The notes beneath the pieces are model-generated. The model did not search any database. It saw only the letters and a list, made by a program, of their open reading frames with translations, and was not told where the DNA came from. 64,000 nucleotides of DNA from Anagrus nilaparvatae (Eukaryota > Arthropoda > Insecta > Hymenoptera > Mymaridae): NCBI GenBank assembly GCA_022575985.1, contig JAKSXM010000247.1, positions 2,627,501 to 2,691,500 of the forward strand, in the 5' to 3' direction. Numbering within the stretch: the first letter of the stretch is position 1; each line of letters starts with the position of its first letter. Positions 37,073-51,100 of the stretch are shown piece by piece. The position numbers and the translations under genes are program-made.

Positions 37073-38605
37073 TACCCGATGACTAAGAACTCATGAAAAA
37101 TAATATTAATTAAAGAAGGTAATTTAATATTCATTAATTATCACATAATAATGAAAAATTATAAAAATAATATTGAGGTGTGCATTTAGGACACTGTTGG
37201 TTGTGCACTGCTATAGTAAAAAAATAGGGTTGAATGGATCGTGTTGATGCGCCGTCTCTATTTCACATATACATACTAAAACTACAATCTATAAAGTAAG
37301 AATTCTGGAGGGGTTTTTAAAACGTGTGCTAGTAGTGCCGATCGATGAACTATAGGTACCAACTGCATTGCTAGCGGCTGTTCAAAATATTTAACTTTTA
37401 CACATAGGCATTTCCATACATAAGCATATGAATTGATTTTTCTTTTCGTAATTTAATTTCATTTTTGTTTTATTTTTCCAAACTTTTACTGTATCTTTTT
37501 TGAATAATACAAATAATATTAATCATTTGCGTTTTAACATGGTTTATTAATGAAATGAAATTTACAGTAATTTTAATCAAAAGTTTTTCAATCAATTGAG
37601 CACAGGTCTTTAAATGTACATACTTGCAAGTCATTTACTTGTAATAATAAATACAATAACTGTAAAATTTTACTTTTCCATGACGTTATAAGCTTATAGT
37701 AATTCATAAACTTTATATAAAAAAAAAGTTATAGGCGATTTTTTAATTGTTTTAATCCATTTTTTATTTTTAAAAAAAGTGCCAATAATGCTATTAATAA
37801 AAATTCTATAAGCTGAAACTTAATTAATTGCAGAAGATTTAGTTTTTTGTATTTTACTTAAATATTAAATCTACAAACCATACATTAACAAAAGTTAAAA
37901 TAAGTCCTGTAAAAATTTTTTTAGTAGTTTAAAAATTAGTAGTTTTGAGACATGAATATAGTTTTTTGAACACAAAATCAGACGGACTCCAAAAGATTAA
38001 TTGGAATTTTTTCGCAAAAATTAATCTGCTCAAATATTTACTGATTTAGATCAGCCGTAACATATTATATAATCCAGGTAAATTTAACGTATGCCACTAC
38101 ATTCAAAGGCTGTAAATATCCCCGAGGACACAAGTTCCCTTAACCTTATTTTCAAAAAGGCTTTAAAAAAAATATATCAAAGAGAAATAGTATATTAAGA
38201 AAAAAATTTTTTTCATTTATTTTCTACACTGAAAATCTTTTCTGTTTGATGACCAAATGTATTAAATCCGTTACTTTATTAACTATTTGTTGATTTTAAA
38301 ACCTAATTTCGGGGAGCACAGCTCCAAAATAATTCTCCTTAAATAATTATTTGTTATTGTTTTTCATTTTTTTACATGAAATACAAAAAAATTTTCAAAA
38401 TAAATGTATACATTTAGTCGTGAACCTAATTTCATGTTACAGAATTCTCTTTGGGGCTATATGCCCAAAAAAATCGTAGTGAATCAAGTAAGGATTTAGA
38501 GCTTTGACTTACTATACAAGCGATCAGAAAACCAAAAATATTGTCAGTGTAAAATATGAAAATAATTATTTTTTCTAGGTTTCAGAATGGCATAAAATCA
38601 GAAAC
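37073..38605. other. Upstream region of the glycosyltransferase and spacer
   Basis: Holds the presumed promoter and 5' leader of the gene that starts at 37072. No TATA box at a clear position, and no other gene or repeat seen. Confidence 0.45.
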
Positions 38606-39181
38606 TACACTGTAAAAAGTAACTTTCTTAGATTTACAAAAAAAATAGAATTTTTTCAAAAAATTAGTAAATTTTCGAAAAAATTTGTAAATATTTGAAA
38701 AAAATCGTATATTTACTAAATTTAGTATATTATCGAAAAATTCGAGAATTCTCGATTTTTTTTGTTGTAATTTTACGAAAAAAGTTGTAAATTCATAACG
38801 ATTTTTCATAAATTTACAATAGCAAACTACTGGATCCATTAATATCCACGTATCAAAAAAGTGAGTTTATAGTTATAAATCGAAAAGATTTATTATTGGT
38901 CCAACAAGGTCGAAAAAAATTTTTATTATAAATTTTATAATTGGACATAACAAATATTAAAACTATTATTTGAAAATTTCCAAAAAAAAATTGTAAATTA
39001 TCAATTTTTTTGGCGAATTCACAAAAAAAAATCGAGAATACTCGAATTTTTTGTTAAAATACTAAATTTAGTAAATATACGATTTTTTTCGAATATTTAC
39101 AAATTTTTTTAAAAATTTACTAATTTTTCGAAAATGTTCTAATTTTTTCGTTAATATAAGAAAGTTACTTTTTACAGTGTA
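38606..39181. mobile_element. CACTGTAAAAAGTAAC-family MITE, enlarged copy
   Basis: TACACTGTAAAAAGTAAC at 38606 and its inverse ending at 39181. The arms match the 9994-10402 copy. The centre carries about 160 extra bases (about 38820-38980, from caaactactggatcc) absent from that copy, so it may hold a secondary insertion. Confidence 0.85.
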
Positions 39182-39954
39182 GGGCAAAAAATTTTTCAAA
39201 AAAAATTAACTCTTAAAATTAAAATTCTCTTTATGCCATCAGGAGAAAATTTTTCAATTTAAAACTTATAATTAACTTCATAAAATTTGATTGATATTGC
39301 TTGCAAGCTCTAACTTGTCTGTATGAAAGAATTAAAAAAAAATAAAACTAACTTTGATTGATAACTAAAATTAAAAAATTGTAATAAATCATAATAAAAA
39401 AAATTGACTTATAACAATTATAGAAAAAACAATTATTGTTTTTATTAACACAATTATTAAAATTTTAGACTCACGTCAAGATGAAAAAGTTTTAAATTAA
39501 GCAAACATTATAATTTTATAAGAAAATTTTTCTTTGAATTTACCAATCACAATGTTTATCATTGCTTTTATAATAAGTTGAAGGGATAATTATAATAACA
39601 TGCAATCACCAGAAACTAACTTTAATTAAGTTTCCCTATATTTACTCTTATATAAAATCAATTTTATGTGTAAAGTACATCAACCTTTTTTAGTTTAAGT
39701 AAAAGATTTATTTTAAATTGAATCTAAACATTAGATCTTAATTTAATATATAATTTAATCATCAAAAATTTAGTAGGACTTCGCTATTTTCGCAAAACTT
39801 AACAAAATTTTATTCAATTTTTATGTTTTTTATGAAATTATAAATCCCTTAGTCAGATGAATTTTTTTTTATCAATAGAATTTTTAAACAACGATTTACA
39901 CAAACACCATAATATTCTATAGAAGCCCCTAACTCCAAAAATTTTTCTGACCAG
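39182..39954. other. AT-rich spacer, nothing seen
   Basis: No coding segment or repeat unit was recognised. Confidence 0.45.
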
Positions 39955-40076
39955 TGTTAATTACATAGGTAATTACATCAGAAACCGGTGTTAGCTGATA
40001 AAGACTTCAGAAAGTGGAATCAGATACTTATGAATTCGGTAAATCGGTGTTAGATACTTTGGAAATCTGTGGTGGA

Positions 40077-40433
40077 TACATTGTAAAAAGTAACTTTCTT
40101 ATATTAACAAATTCGAACAATTTCGAAAAATTAGTACATTTTCAAAAAAAATCGTATATTTACTAAATTTAGTATATTAACAAAAAATTTGAGAATTCTC
40201 AATTTTTTTTTTTGTAAATTCGCAAAAGAAATTGATAATTTACAATGAATTCACAACTTTTTTCGTAAATTCACAAAAAAAAAATCGAGAATTCTCGAAT
40301 TTTTCGATAATATACTAAATTTAGTAAATTTAGGATTTTTATCGAATATTTACAAAATTTTTTGAAAATTCGCTAATTTTTCGAAAAAATTCTATTTTTT
40401 TTGTAAATCTAAAAAAGTTACTTTTTACAGTGA
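40077..40433. mobile_element. CACTG-family MITE copy
   Basis: The left end reads tacattgtaaaaagtaac (one change from the family end) and the right end gttactttttacagtga. The arms include gagaattctc palindromes. Inserted in the cggtgttagatac array. Confidence 0.8.
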
Positions 40434-40962
40434 GACTTATAAATTCGGAAAATGGTCTTAGATATTTCTAAACACAATTCCAGCTGCTTTTTACATTGAA
40501 ATGCGGTGTTAGATACTTTTAAAAAACATTTTAGCTGTACTTCAGATTTAAGGAAAACAACGTTAGCTACTTTGATGAGTGGTGATTTCTACTTATAGCT
40601 TCGGAAAACGGTGTTAGATGCAGAGCTTTATTATCAGAAAGCGGTATTACTATGAAGGACTTCGCATTACGGTATTAGATGCTTTAGAAAGCTTCGTTAG
40701 CACATTATGAACACTATTTCAGCTACTTTTTATTTCGGAAAACGGTGTTAGATACGATGGAAAGCTATGATATCTTTTAACGACTTCGGAAAACGATGTT
40801 AGATACTCAGGTAAGCGGTGTTATCTTATGACGCTGGTAAAAGGTTTTAGATACTTTGATAACAAATTATTGTGATAAATGCTTTCGGAATACGGATTTA
40901 TATACATCTGAACATGATTTCTGTGTTCAGATGTATCTAACACCATTTTCCGAAGTAAAAAG

Positions 40963-41242
40963 TACACTGTAAAAAGTAACTTCCTTATATTAATAAAAAA
41001 ATTAGAACATTTACGAAAGAATTTGTCACTATTCGAAAAAAATCGCATATTTACTAAATTTAGTAAATTAACGAAAAATTCGAGAATTCTCGTTTTTTTT
41101 TGTAAATTCGCAAGAAAAATTGATAATTTACAAATTTTTTTCGAAAATTCACAAAAAAAATTGACGATTCTTGAATTTTTCAATGATATTCTAAATTTAA
41201 TAAATTAATTTAATAATTTAATAAGTTAGTTTTTACAGGGTA
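40963..41242. mobile_element. CACTG-family MITE copy, shortened
   Basis: tacactgtaaaaagtaac at the left and a diverged gttagtttttacagggta at the right. The right arm is partly lost and the copy is about 280 bases. Inserted in the same tandem array as the 40077 copy. Confidence 0.75.
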
Positions 41243-41485
41243 GCTAAAAAACCTTACAGAAGTATCCAACATCGTTCTTTAAAATCGTAAGTAGCTAGCT
41301 GAGCTTTCTAATGTATCTAACACGACTTTCCAATGTAAAAAGTAACTGAATTTGTGTTCATAATGTGCTAACGAAGCTTTCTAAAGAATCTAATACCGTA
41401 TTGCGAATGCCTTCATAGTAATACCGTTTTCTAATAATAAAACTCTGTATCTAACATCGTTTTCGTAAGTCATAAGTAGATAATG

Positions 41486-43600
41486 AGTAATTCTTAGTGA
41501 AACTTTACTAATGGAAAGGTAAAAGTCAGGGATTTGAAAGTAACTAATTGGGTTGGGTTTGGTATACGTTCATATTATACCATACCAAATTTTAAGGTTT
41601 TAGGCTCAAAGGGTACAAAATGGCGGCTATTTTTCGGTCTTATATGGTTTTAAAAAAAAATCATTTTTAAAAATGACAATTTTCGATTTCATTTTTTCTA
41701 CGCTCTGAATAAAGCTGAAAAATGGTTTTCTTGAGTATTTCTTATGTAAAATTTCCCGCTGAATCCGAATCTACCACCAGTTTTTCAAAAAAACGCCAAG
41801 GAAAACCGGAAAATTGGAAAAACTAAGAAAACTCATTTTTTTTCAAACGCAGATTTTTCATACAGTCGTAACTTTTTTTTTTCCTAACCGGTCTTAAAAT
41901 TTTTGTTTTTGTATGTACTTTTTAATAAAAAAAAATTTTTTAGAGTATTTGCCTTTTAAGTACTTAAAAATCCATTTCAATATTTCCCATTTTCACGAAA
42001 TTTTTCATTTTCAATTTTCCGGATTTCCTTGTCACCGAATGAAAATTTTGACCAAATTTTCGGATTCCTCGAAAAATTTTACTAAAGACCCCCTTTTTTG
42101 AAAAGTTTTGGATGTTTCCATAACGCTATAGAAATAAAAGAAATAGCAAAATACTGAATAACTACAAAATACGACAATGTTATAAAATAGGGTTTTTTCG
42201 TAATCTTTAATTCAAAGCTGCAACCTCGACAGTTAACCAAAATACTTCCAATTGGTCTCATTTTTTTCGTATAAGTGTCACTTTTCAATTCTCGTACACC
42301 GCAATTTTTTTTAATTAATTCTTTCACGGCAATAGTCAATAAACCAAACGCCTATTCTTACCCCAAAATGACCAATTTTTAAATTGCTACCAAAATTCTA
42401 ATTTTTGATAGAAATGGGTTCTGTAGGCCTTGAAAATTTTCTACAAGCACTATAAGTATCCAAAAAATTTTTACTCGTTTTTTTATACTTTGTTTTGCAG
42501 ATATGATAATTTAAAGTCAGAGTCCCATTTTTAGGGTTTTTGAAAAAAAGTCAATTTTAATCTTTATCTTTAAAAAGGGGATATCTTAGAAAATATTTAA
42601 TGAAAAAAGACGAGTAAAAATTTTTTGGAAACTTAGTGCTTGCAGAAAGTTTTCAAGGCCTACAGAACCCATTTCTATCAAAAATTAGAATTTTGGTAGC
42701 AATTTAAAAATTGGTCATTTTGGGGTAAGAATAGGCGTTTGGTTTATTGACTATTGCCGTGAAAGAATTAATTAAAAAAAATTGCGGTGTACGAGAATTG
42801 AAAAGTGACACTTATACGAAAAAAATGAGACCAATTGGAAGTATTTTGGTTAACTGTCGAGGTTGCAGCTTTGAATTAAAGATTACGAAAAAACCCTATT
42901 TTATAACATTGTCGTATTTTGTAGTTATTCAGTATTTTGCTATTTCTTTTATTTCTATAGCGTTATGGAAACATCCAAAACTTTTCAAAAAAGGGGGTCT
43001 TTAGTAAAATTTTTCGAGGAATCCGAAAATTTGGTCAAAATTTTCATTCGGTGACAAGGAAATCCGGAAAATTGAAAATGAAAAATTTCGTGAAAATGGG
43101 AAATATTGAAATGGATTTTTAAGTACTTAAAAGGCAAATACTCTAAAAAATTTTTTTTTATTAAAAAGTACATACAAAAACAAAAATTTTAAGACCGGTT
43201 AGGAAAAAAAAAAGTTACGACTGTATGAAAAATCTGCGTTTGAAAAAAAATGAGTTTTCTTAGTTTTTCCAATTTTCCGGTTTTCCTTGAGGTTTTTTTG
43301 AAAAACTAGTGGCAGATTCGGACTAAGCGGGAAATTTTACATGAGACATAGTCAAGAAAACCATTTTTCAGCTTTATTCAGAGCGTAGAAAAAATGAAAT
43401 CGAAAATTGTCATTTTTAAAAATGATTTTTTTTTAAAACCATATAAGACCGAAAAATAGCCGCCATTTTGTACCCTTTGAGCCTAAAACCTTAAAATTTG
43501 GTATGGTATCATATGAACGTATACCAAACCCAACCCAATTAGTTTTTTTCAAATCCCCGACTTTTACCTTTCCATTAGTAAAGTTTCACTAAGAATTACT
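41486..43600. repeat. 2.1-kb nearly perfect palindrome
   Basis: Arms of about 1.05 kb meet near 42543 with almost no spacer. Over most of their length they are identical by eye: two 85-codon frames at 42082-42339 (minus) and 42747-43004 (plus) give the same protein. The outer ends are agtaattcttagtgaaac and its inverse. The frame has no recognised domain, and a decayed relative at 21590-21830 has lost it, so it is probably not a gene. This is the youngest-looking foldback of the window. Confidence 0.9.
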
Positions 43601-45127
43601 CTAATACCACTGACCGAAGTATGAAACATCGTTGTGAAAAAATAACTTTTGCCGCAGGGGAAGTAAGTCTGATTACTCTATTTGTATAGTTACTAATTAT
43701 GTATAATTTCTCTTGCGAGAAAATTTTTTTTTAAATACATTACTTTTTCCAGCCTTTATCATAAAATATAAATGCTAAAAGAAATTTTCTTTTAAATTAC
43801 TAAAATTTGCAAGGAAAGGATTTTTCATTTCATATATGAAGTATAGTTTTTATTTGTATAAATAAATCTTGAAATTCAGAATTATTTTCTATTATTGTAT
43901 CAGAATAAACTGGCAGAAATTAAGAAATTGATGCTATGTGCTATTGCAACTCATTATTGCCATGATGTTGCTTTTTTCTTTTCTTTTCTTTTTTATATTT
44001 CATTTTATTTTGTTTTATTTACACTTTATTGTAAAAATATTTAAAAGAGTATATTTATATATTTATATTTTATAATTATACTTGTTTGTTATATTATGCT
44101 ATATTATGTTATATTTATGCATATAGTCTAGGCGCCAGCCATACTAATCACGCCCAAAAATTTTGTGACAGAGCAAACAATCGATTAATTACATTTACAT
44201 TTTATTTTTGCAAAGAACTTATTTTTTGAAGAACTCAAAATCAAAAATTCTTAGTTGAAAAAAAAATAAATAAATTTTCTAGATAAAAAATAAAAAATTT
44301 CAATGGCATCATTTAAAAATTCTATATTTGCAGATATTTTTAACAATACAAACGTAACAAAAGAATTAGACTGATTTAGATAATAATATAATTATACTTT
44401 AACAGTTTTTTACTTTAACACACTCGTAGGTAAATTTTTTTACATAACATAAAATAAAAATAACTTCAACTCATGCAACTCTTGAATTACATTTGTAAAT
44501 AAATAAAAAGAAAATAATTTATTAAAGAGAAGTTTTTGAAAAATAAAGTTTATAAATAAAAAATAAAATATGTTTATAGAGTGTAAAAATAAGAAAATCG
44601 ACCACTTGCTCATTCAGGCAAAGATACATAAGTAGTATAATATAATGTATAGCCAGTTTAATTTTTCACAACTACAACGATAAAAAACTGTAACATGCAA
44701 TAATAGATCGAGTTCGTGGGTGTCTATAAACTTTTTCCTATACATTTTATTAGTTTCGATGAAACCGGAAGACTATATTGTACACAAATGAAGGACAGCT
44801 TTTTATTACAATTATAATATCATTTTTTTGACATTAATTGTCAAACTAACATTTTTTTTCTTCGTATTATTACTTGCAATTAATAAATATTTTCTTTATT
44901 TTTTTTTTTTTTTAATAATAATAATAATGGATGTAACCTGAAGAAGAAAGAAATCGGAAAAATAAAATTTTTTTAAAAGGTAGTTTAATTGAAAGTAATT
45001 TTACAATAAAAAGAAAGTGATGTGTCTAATACGTTATTATTTTATTGTTACGCTTCATTTAAATGAATTACTTTCAGCGACATAGTGAACTATCGATTTG
45101 CTAAAAGATCTTTAACAAGGACAAAAA
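43601..45127. other. Upstream region of the K2P-like gene
   Basis: AT-rich. A splice acceptor (ctttcag) at 45077, 51 bases before the first ATG, suggests an upstream untranslated exon somewhere in this stretch. A (T)n run lies at 44898-44912. No coding exon was seen. Confidence 0.5.
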
Positions 45128-48100
45128 ATGATTAGAACAATGAACGTGCCGACATTTCCATCACCAGCACCGAAAAATATTTCCTTACAAGAAAATTGTG
45201 CCTCGATTAATCGTCGTATGGGAACAACAAAACGAAGAGCACGTTCGGCCAGTTGGTTAGTTGGTAGAAAGCGTAAGCGCGGGCGTTCTTTTCAAAATCA
45301 AAATGTTAAACCTCAGGTAGCTATTAGAAGATATGTTAGAGAAATTGAAAAAACTATGGCTCAAGATAAAATTATTCAACACGATAATCATTATAAATTA
45401 CAAAATTCAAGGTATTTTTCAAATATTTTTATTATTTTCATGAATCTTTTTATCAACCCTTTACCGACCGAATTTAAATTTCAAAAACAAGCAAAAAAAT
45501 TAAGCCTTGACTTGGGACTTTTTAGAGTTTTTATTTTTTTAATTTTGCTCAAACAAAAATTTTAGAACAATATTTATCCCAGTATTTATTTTATACCAGA
45601 AAATTTAATATAACGATTTAGAAATCTAATTTGGCTTATCATATGTTACACGGTTAAATCGCTGCAAATATTTGATTCTTCAATTGATTTAGATCTCGGT
45701 ATATTCTTCTGATGCTCATCAAATTACTTAAAACATAAAATAATATAACTCTAAAAATTTTTTATCTTATGCAAATTTTTGAAGTTGTTTGAAATGCCAA
45801 GGGCAGCAACCTAACTGTCTGTGTATTCTTTTAGATCGCTTTAACTACAATCACTGAAAAAAATTTTCTTGTAGCAAAAATTTCTAGTCTTATTATAAAA
45901 TTTAAATTCAAGTAATTAGTTGGTGCCAAAAGGCTAATTTAAACAATTTTAAAAAAAAATAACAAATTAAAACTTTTTCTATAAATTAAGGAAGTGCGTA
46001 ATAAATCAGTATTTTAGTTTACAAAAAGCGAATTGATTAAAATATGTATGAAAATTTTAAGCATTAAATAATACGTTAAATTAAATATCTCTATATATCG
46101 CAATTCAAGAAACGATGATCGGTAAAGGGTTATGATTAAAAATTTTAAAAATAAATTGAAATTAAAATACCCATTGAAACATATCAAAGGTACATAAATT
46201 TTTTTTTTTATAATAAAATTGTGCTCTGTAAAAGAGGGATTAATTTAAACATAGAATTTGTTCTGATTGAAAAATTTAATGCATGCAGAGATGAAAAAAT
46301 GACGAAAACGATAGATACTACAACAGAACAACAAAATAATGTAATTACTGAAATTGTTCGAGCTTCCGAAGGTAAGAAATATTTTTACTTATTTGCTTCA
46401 TGACGAAACTCTTAGTTTTAAGTATTTATTTATCGATTTCTCATAGAAAAAAGTATGCATAAATATTTAATTAGTATACACTGCGTTGCAAACTATAGAC
46501 CCGGACTTTGAATAACTTTTTTATACATTTTAATACTATCAAACACGTGGGTAATCGCAAATCAATGAGTATAAAAATATTATTTTTATTTTATACGAAA
46601 AATTTTTACTATCCATTTTTTTAATTTTTTTTCTTAAAAAAGTATGTTTTAATAAGATTCTCGATAAGATTCTGTTTATTTGTTGCATACTTTCAGTAAG
46701 TGTCAAAATATTTTTTTTTTAAATAGTTAACAAAATAAAGAGTCTAGTTACCATTTAATTTTATTCTTATTATATACCATAATTTTAAAAATAATGAAAA
46801 TTTTTTTGTAATCCAAAATTAAAAAGTGAGATCTTCAAGGATTTCTCGTGATGGCTCAGCGAATCGATCAGATGAAGATTCTCGAGTTAATATATCTTTT
46901 CCCACGACAAAACATTTCAAAACAACGAGTTCTCAAACAATTGCACACATTCTTTACAGGCTAAGATTTTTTCCTACACTTGCTGACATTGTAGGTGATG
47001 AAAGTAAACCAGATAAACCAAAAAAACGCTCAACATTTTTTCGTGTATTTGTATTATTTGCTCGTGCAGCACTTTCCCAGTTTGGTAAGTTAATTATAAA
47101 TTTCAAATTAATTTTTTTTACTCAAAATTTAAAGGTTTAATTTTTTTAAAGGCTTATTATGGCTTCTGGTAACGTGGGCAATTTTAGGAGCCACAGCTTT
47201 TTACGTGACAGAGGGCCCACGTGAACGTGAACAAGTTACCGGCTTAAAAGATATGCAGCATCAATTATCTGTTGATTTGGCAACTGAATTAAGACAATTA
47301 CGTGATAATGATCGCCAAACAGAACCTATTTGGGCAAATAAAATAAGTCAATATGTAGCTAAACATGAAAAACTTTTATTGGATGCTGTAGAAGCCGGTT
47401 ATGGGGAATCAAATGATGGAGGACAACTTTGGACTTTTCCTGGTTGTGTTTTATTTTCAATTGCTGTTTTAACAACTCTCGGTAATTACTCAATTTGTAT
47501 TATACGCAAATGAAAAAGGTAAAAAACTTGGAACTTTGGAACACAGTCAGTGCGTGTGCGCCAGCGAGAGTTCTTTAAGAAGTCTATATTATAAGCAGCG
47601 TAAGAAAGCTCAAAGACTTTTGAATAGCATATTTTAAAACTGAGATAATTATATTAGCCATATTTTCATATATTAATTTTTTAATAAAAGACCCGATGCT
47701 TTGCATAATTATTTACCAATAATTGAAAAAAAGGTTAATGATTTTTTTAAATTTAAATATACTTTTTTTTTCTTAATATATAGGAGCTGCTTTTTACGTG
47801 AAACATCGTTTGGAAAATCTTGTTATTTTCTCTTGTATCTGCTAATTTCATTTTTTTTATTTTTTTTTTTTAAGTATTTTAAAACTATGCAGAAGGTTTG
47901 GAAAGGCTCGCAGCAACTCCTGCCCGTATTAAATTTATTTTAAATAATGCATTCCTATAAAATATACATTCTATTTTTGTTTTTCACAAGCACCAAACTT
48001 TGCTACTTTCTAAATATTTTATTTTTACGATAAGTTTCTGGAAAAAAAAGAAACCTCGACATAATGTGAAAAGTTCATTTATCTTGAAAAAGTTCATCTA

Positions 48101-51100
48101 TCTCTTTCATTTATCGCCGAGGAAGAAGATGTCTCTTCCTTGATATTAATAGTCTAACCATATATTTAATTCATTTCTTGATTAAATTTTAAAATCTAAA
48201 GTATTTTAACAGTTTATAAAGAAGAAAATTTTTAGGGTTTGGTGCTCCTGTGCCACGTACAAGTTCTGGCAGAACAGTTGGAGCAATATTTGCTGTGATC
48301 GGAATACCAGCACATTTTTTATTAGTATATAATTTTGGATTAGTGATCGCTATGAAACTAAAAAGATATGGCATTGAAAAAAAATATCCAGAAGAATGCA
48401 ATCTTGAACAAGATGCAGTAAATTCCTTACCAATGCCAAAATGGGTTAAACATGTACCAATGATATTTGCAAGTAAGTTTTTATACTAAAAGTTATTAAA
48501 GTTATTGGGTGTTAAATAATTTTAAATTATTGGGTATTAAAGTTATTAGGTATTAAAACTCTGATTTCTTGTTTGGCTTTCTTATCTAAAACCAGGGTGT
48601 TTTTATTATTTTTTGTAAAACGAATATTGGAACCATAAAGCATTTACCCTGTAAAGATATGAGATATTTTATAAATATCATAAGTGGGCAGAAAACGCGT
48701 TTTTTTCGATCTCGTTTGCGGGTCGAAAAAAGGGTTTACGACCCGCTAGGAAGAAATAGTACATTTTTAACCAAGGGAGCAAAAAAAAAGAATGGCCCAG
48801 ATCGCAGGTTAATTAACATCCGAGGCGAAGCCGAGTTTTTTGGGCCACTGATTACGAACTTTGGGGCCCTGTGTTTATGTATTTGATCTTAGAGTGTCCA
48901 TATTAGAGGTAGTTTTTGCAAATTTATTCGTGGTCAAGGATCCAAAAAACGTATACAGACCGAATCTGGACACTAAAATAGCGAATACATAAAAATAATC
49001 CTTATTAGGTATAATTTTTGCAAATTAAAGGCTGTAGTCCCCATTTCTCGTAGAAAACACCCGAAAATTCATGATTAGCGAAAAAACACCAAAAAAACCT
49101 ATAGAGACCATATTTGTTAAAGGCAGGTTATCAAAAACTTCCTACGGCGATTTCATTGGAGTATTTAGTAATTTTGTTGAAAAAAAAAAATAATTTCTTA
49201 AAATCGTATTTCGATTAGTTGTTTTGTTGAATGATATTTCTTAAAATCGAAAAATTTTATATAATTACTAGTAAATCTATAAAGTCACTGATTTCACTAA
49301 ACTGACTGCTAATACATGAAAAAAATGTTACAAAGTAAAAAATTTAATGACCAAATTTTTTTTACCGACTCTCGGGAAGCAGGTGATTGTTTTTTATCAA
49401 AAATTATGTATATAAACCAAAAAATCATTAATACTAAAATTAGTAAAGGCTATGCCCGGATCTACATACACGGTGACCTGGAAGCGTTTTATTATGCGAT
49501 CAAAATTACAAAAAAAACTTTGTTAGGGTCTTTTCTACACTAAAAAATGTTTACGAATTTTCTATCCGGACCTTCTATCCAGCTACTTTAAGCATTTGCT
49601 GTCAATATTTGCATAATTTGAATAATGATGATTTGAATTTTTTTATAAGACTGGCTTTTTTATTCGAAGTATCCGGGATTCCTAACGCGCCTGCAGAACT
49701 CGAAAATATAAGTAAAAAATATAAGTTTCTCGTTGGAATTAGACCAAAACATTGATTTTTGAGCCCACGATAGCTCTCGAGAGTTTTTTTTTTGGCCTCC
49801 TTAAAATTGGGATTTTCTTAAAACTTTCAGTTTTTCCAGTGGATTAAAATTACGTTTCAAATTATGTTCCAATTGATATACATTAGTAATTTTTCCCCAG
49901 GAATCCAATGGAACCATTTATTTTAGTTTTTGACCACGTTTTATAGGAGTAAAATCGATTTTATTGGTTTTTAGGGTCCCAATTTTATGGAAATCTATTA
50001 TAAAAAGTTAGCAGTTTTCAAAATAAGTTTTTCTGATTATTATTTAAAAGAAGGTCTTGTATACTTTTTCCCCAGGAATTCGATGAAACCATTTATTTTA
50101 GCTTTTGACCACTTCTTACATGAGAAATTTTAACCAAATTAAAAACATTTTTTATATTCATCTTTGATTACAGAGTCTCAAAAAACATAAGAATACACAT
50201 TGAATTTTAATGTTCCTAATAAAAATATTTTTAACTCGTTTGGGGAGGGGGTGAATGGGGGCACTGGGGTAGCCTATAGAGGACCAAGCATTGGTTAAAC
50301 ACATTTTTTATATTCATCTTTGATTACAGAGTCTCAAAAAAATAACAATATACATTGAGTTTTAGTTCTTGTAATAAAAATTTTTGTATCTCGTTTTGGG
50401 AGGGAGTGGTGCATTGTGCCACTGGGGTGGTTTACAGGGCCAAACATTGGTAGAAAACATTTTTTGTATATATTTTTGGTATAAGCGTCCCAAAAAACAT
50501 AAGTATAAAGTTCAATTTTTATTTTTCGAAAAAAAAAATTTTTTTACTCCTTTGGGGGGCTTATGGGGGCCGGGCGCTGGGAACAAATTGGCTAGTTTTA
50601 TTGCATTTCTATGGCCATATTTGATTTTAGTACCACCAAAAACCCCCATACCAGGGGGTCTACCCTCTGGTACAGGATTTTTTTTTTGTGCCTGTACATG
50701 TAATAGAGCTATGGAGCATTTCAAGCTCCGTAGCAGCCAAAGTTGATACTTTGGAGCTTTGTGTCCATGGAGACTTTTTTTCAGGATAATAAAATCTAAA
50801 ACATACAAAAAATTCACCTAATTTGATCGAACGGCCATTTCCTATTCATTTGTGCGGGGTCCTTTTTCGAAAATTCACAAAATTAAAAACAAAAGTTATT
50901 TCAGTTTTTTAAGTATTTGACCATGTTACCCCAAATATTTTTGAGCAGGAATGGTCGCAAATGAAAATTTGTTTTATTTTTCATTACTAAAATAAAAATA
51001 GAATGGGCGTATCTCTCAATTTTTTTTAAATCACTGCCAAAGTTGAAATTTAAGAAGAAAAAAAATTTATTTTGCACGGTTTATGGTCTACCAATCAAAA

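Larger units (their letters stand above)
39955..41480. repeat. Degenerate CGGTGTTAGATAC tandem array in foldback arrangement
   Basis: Words of the form cggtgttagatac occur about every 20-60 bases (39978, 40037, 40503, 40604, 40744, 40795, 40817). The opposite orientation (gtatctaacaccg-like) appears at 40927-40950 and 41265-41460. Pieces of ttcggaaaa accompany most copies. Two CACTG MITEs have inserted in it. It resembles in style, not in sequence, the CCGT array at 23.7-25.1 kb. Confidence 0.75.

Noticed and set aside
42082..43004. Identical 85-codon frames on both strands as a possible gene pair
   Set aside because: They are mirror images in the arms of a palindrome, have no domain, and a related copy at 21590-21830 has lost the frame.
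47701..47943. 80-codon plus-strand frame between K2P exons 4 and 5
   Set aside because: Low-complexity Phe-rich peptide, and the phases of exons 4 and 5 join directly without it.
49316..49543. 75-codon plus-strand frame with a hydrophilic peptide
   Set aside because: No recognisable domain, no splice context in phase with the host gene, and surrounded by repeats; could not be supported as an exon.
50384..50817. Frames of 101-120 codons on both strands
   Set aside because: They lie in the GC-richer tandem units of K2P intron 5 and overlap each other on opposite strands without domains.
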